From Montifringilla adamsi (Eukaryota; Chordata; Aves; Passeriformes; Passeridae): DNA of 64,000 nucleotides. This document shows, piece by piece, positions 63,306 through 64,000 of the stretch (the first letter of the stretch is position 1; every line of letters starts with the position of its first letter). The stretch lies in NCBI GenBank assembly GCA_017590115.1, contig JAGGNK010012559.1:6629919-6693918 (forward strand), given 5' to 3'. The notes under the pieces were generated by a model. That model was not told the DNA's origin and did no database searches. It worked only from the letters and a program-made list of their open reading frames with translations. The translations under genes and the position numbers were made by a program.

Positions 63306-63953
63306 TCTGTGTCAGCGGCGGCTGGCGGGGAGCCGGGGGGCGCGGGGCCAGGTCTTGGCTGGGGCAGCAGCGGGGGAAGGAGGAGGAGGAGAAGGAGGAG
63401 GAGGGAAGTGCGGCTCAGACAGCGCGGCGCCAGCAAACACCTGCAAACAGCTCCGGGCACACAATGGCAAATACAGGTGGGAACCGCCGCCTCCGTCAGC
63501 GCAGCGATTGCATCAGACTCCGGCGCTTGCCAAGAGGCGAACGAGCCGGATCACGGGCCACCGGCACCGCGGCGGGGCCGCGCTCGACCTTCACCACTCC
63601 CCCCCCGGTATTAGTTTTTGCCCTCCTCGCCCTCTTTTCTGCACCCCTGCACTGTAGCCGGGGTGGTAAAAGTAACGCCGGGCTTACTCGGCCAGGAGCA
63701 TTTTTCTCGTTCCAGCTGTTCTCCCCGAGGTATATCTCGGTCCCTGCGGCTATTTTTAGCTGCATCTTTTCCCCGTTTTCTTTACTTAATTTTTTTTTTT
63801 TTTTAATCAGGGTTTTCCAGGAAAACATCAGCATCCCACAACAGCCAAGAGAAATCTGCTGCATGGGGTAAATCTTCTCCCCGAGGTAAATCCCATTAAC
63901 CCCCCCGAGGTAAATCCTAGTCCCAGCAGTTATTTTTACTTGTGGGGTTTTTT

Positions 63954-63955
<2 letters not shown>

Positions 63956-63995
<40 letters not shown>
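63956..63995. repeat. Poly-T tract (about 40 T) at window edge
   Basis: An uninterrupted T run near the right edge, preceded by related TTTTTC sequence. Confidence 0.95.

Positions 63996-64000
<5 letters not shown>

Larger units (their letters stand above)
59950..64000. other. Intergenic region upstream of E2F2
   Basis: No coding exon was recognised, and the ID3 helix-loop-helix is not present. It holds a possible CR1 scrap at 61588-61640, a long alternating purine-pyrimidine repeat (62826-63305), a CG-rich patch (63300-63660) and poly-T near the right edge. Confidence 0.55.

Noticed and set aside
59950..64000. ID3, expected next to E2F2 by synteny
   Set aside because: No helix-loop-helix coding sequence was found on either strand. 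It probably lies beyond the right edge.

Overview
The window looks like nuclear DNA from a bird, probably a GC-rich microchromosome. The evidence is four vertebrate multi-exon genes with short introns, many truncated CR1 LINE 3' ends, CpG-rich promoters and long homopolymer runs. A passerine is plausible but not proven by the sequence. All four genes are on the minus strand. In order of increasing coordinate they are OPRD1 (delta opioid receptor, 3 coding exons), TCEA3 (TFIIS-type elongation factor, 14 coding exons modelled), ASAP3 (BAR-PH-ArfGAP-ankyrin-SH3 protein, 26 coding exons) and E2F2 (6 coding exons modelled). TCEA3-ASAP3-E2F2 follows the order I recall from human 1p36, where ID3 comes next. 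ID3 is not visible here. OPRD1 is several Mb away in human, so its position next to TCEA3 marks a synteny difference.

Layout: 1-3990 is intergenic DNA plus the OPRD1 3' flank. 3991-11229 is OPRD1, with a TATA/E-box promoter up to about 11400. 11400-12600 is strand-asymmetric DNA with an exact 267-bp tandem duplication. 12600-25100 is a gene-free interval with CR1 pieces and poly-T tracts. 25170-31354 is TCEA3, with a muscle-type promoter motif set at 31390-31600. 33234-49851 is ASAP3, with a 15-N gap just upstream. 52197-59344 is E2F2, with an E2F/CCAAT/octamer promoter at 59760-59910. 59950-64000 is intergenic, with a long CACGTG/GTGTG-type repeat and another CG-rich patch.

Exon ends were assigned by hand, and reading phase was checked across every junction. 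The models give 378 aa (OPRD1), 405 aa (TCEA3), 998 aa (ASAP3) and 450 aa (E2F2). Phase checking shows several special splice sites. E2F2 and TCEA3 each contain an AT-AC intron with U12-type signals. OPRD1 intron 2 needs a GC donor. The ASAP3 SH3 exon has its acceptor copied in an 80-bp tandem duplication. A second TCEA3 exon has its donor copied 19 nt downstream. The most notable protein feature is a complete SH3 domain at the ASAP3 C-terminus, which human ASAP3 is described as lacking.

The genes are functionally unrelated: a Gi-coupled receptor, an RNA polymerase II elongation factor, an Arf GTPase-activating protein and a cell-cycle transcription factor. I see no operon-like or novel multi-gene system.
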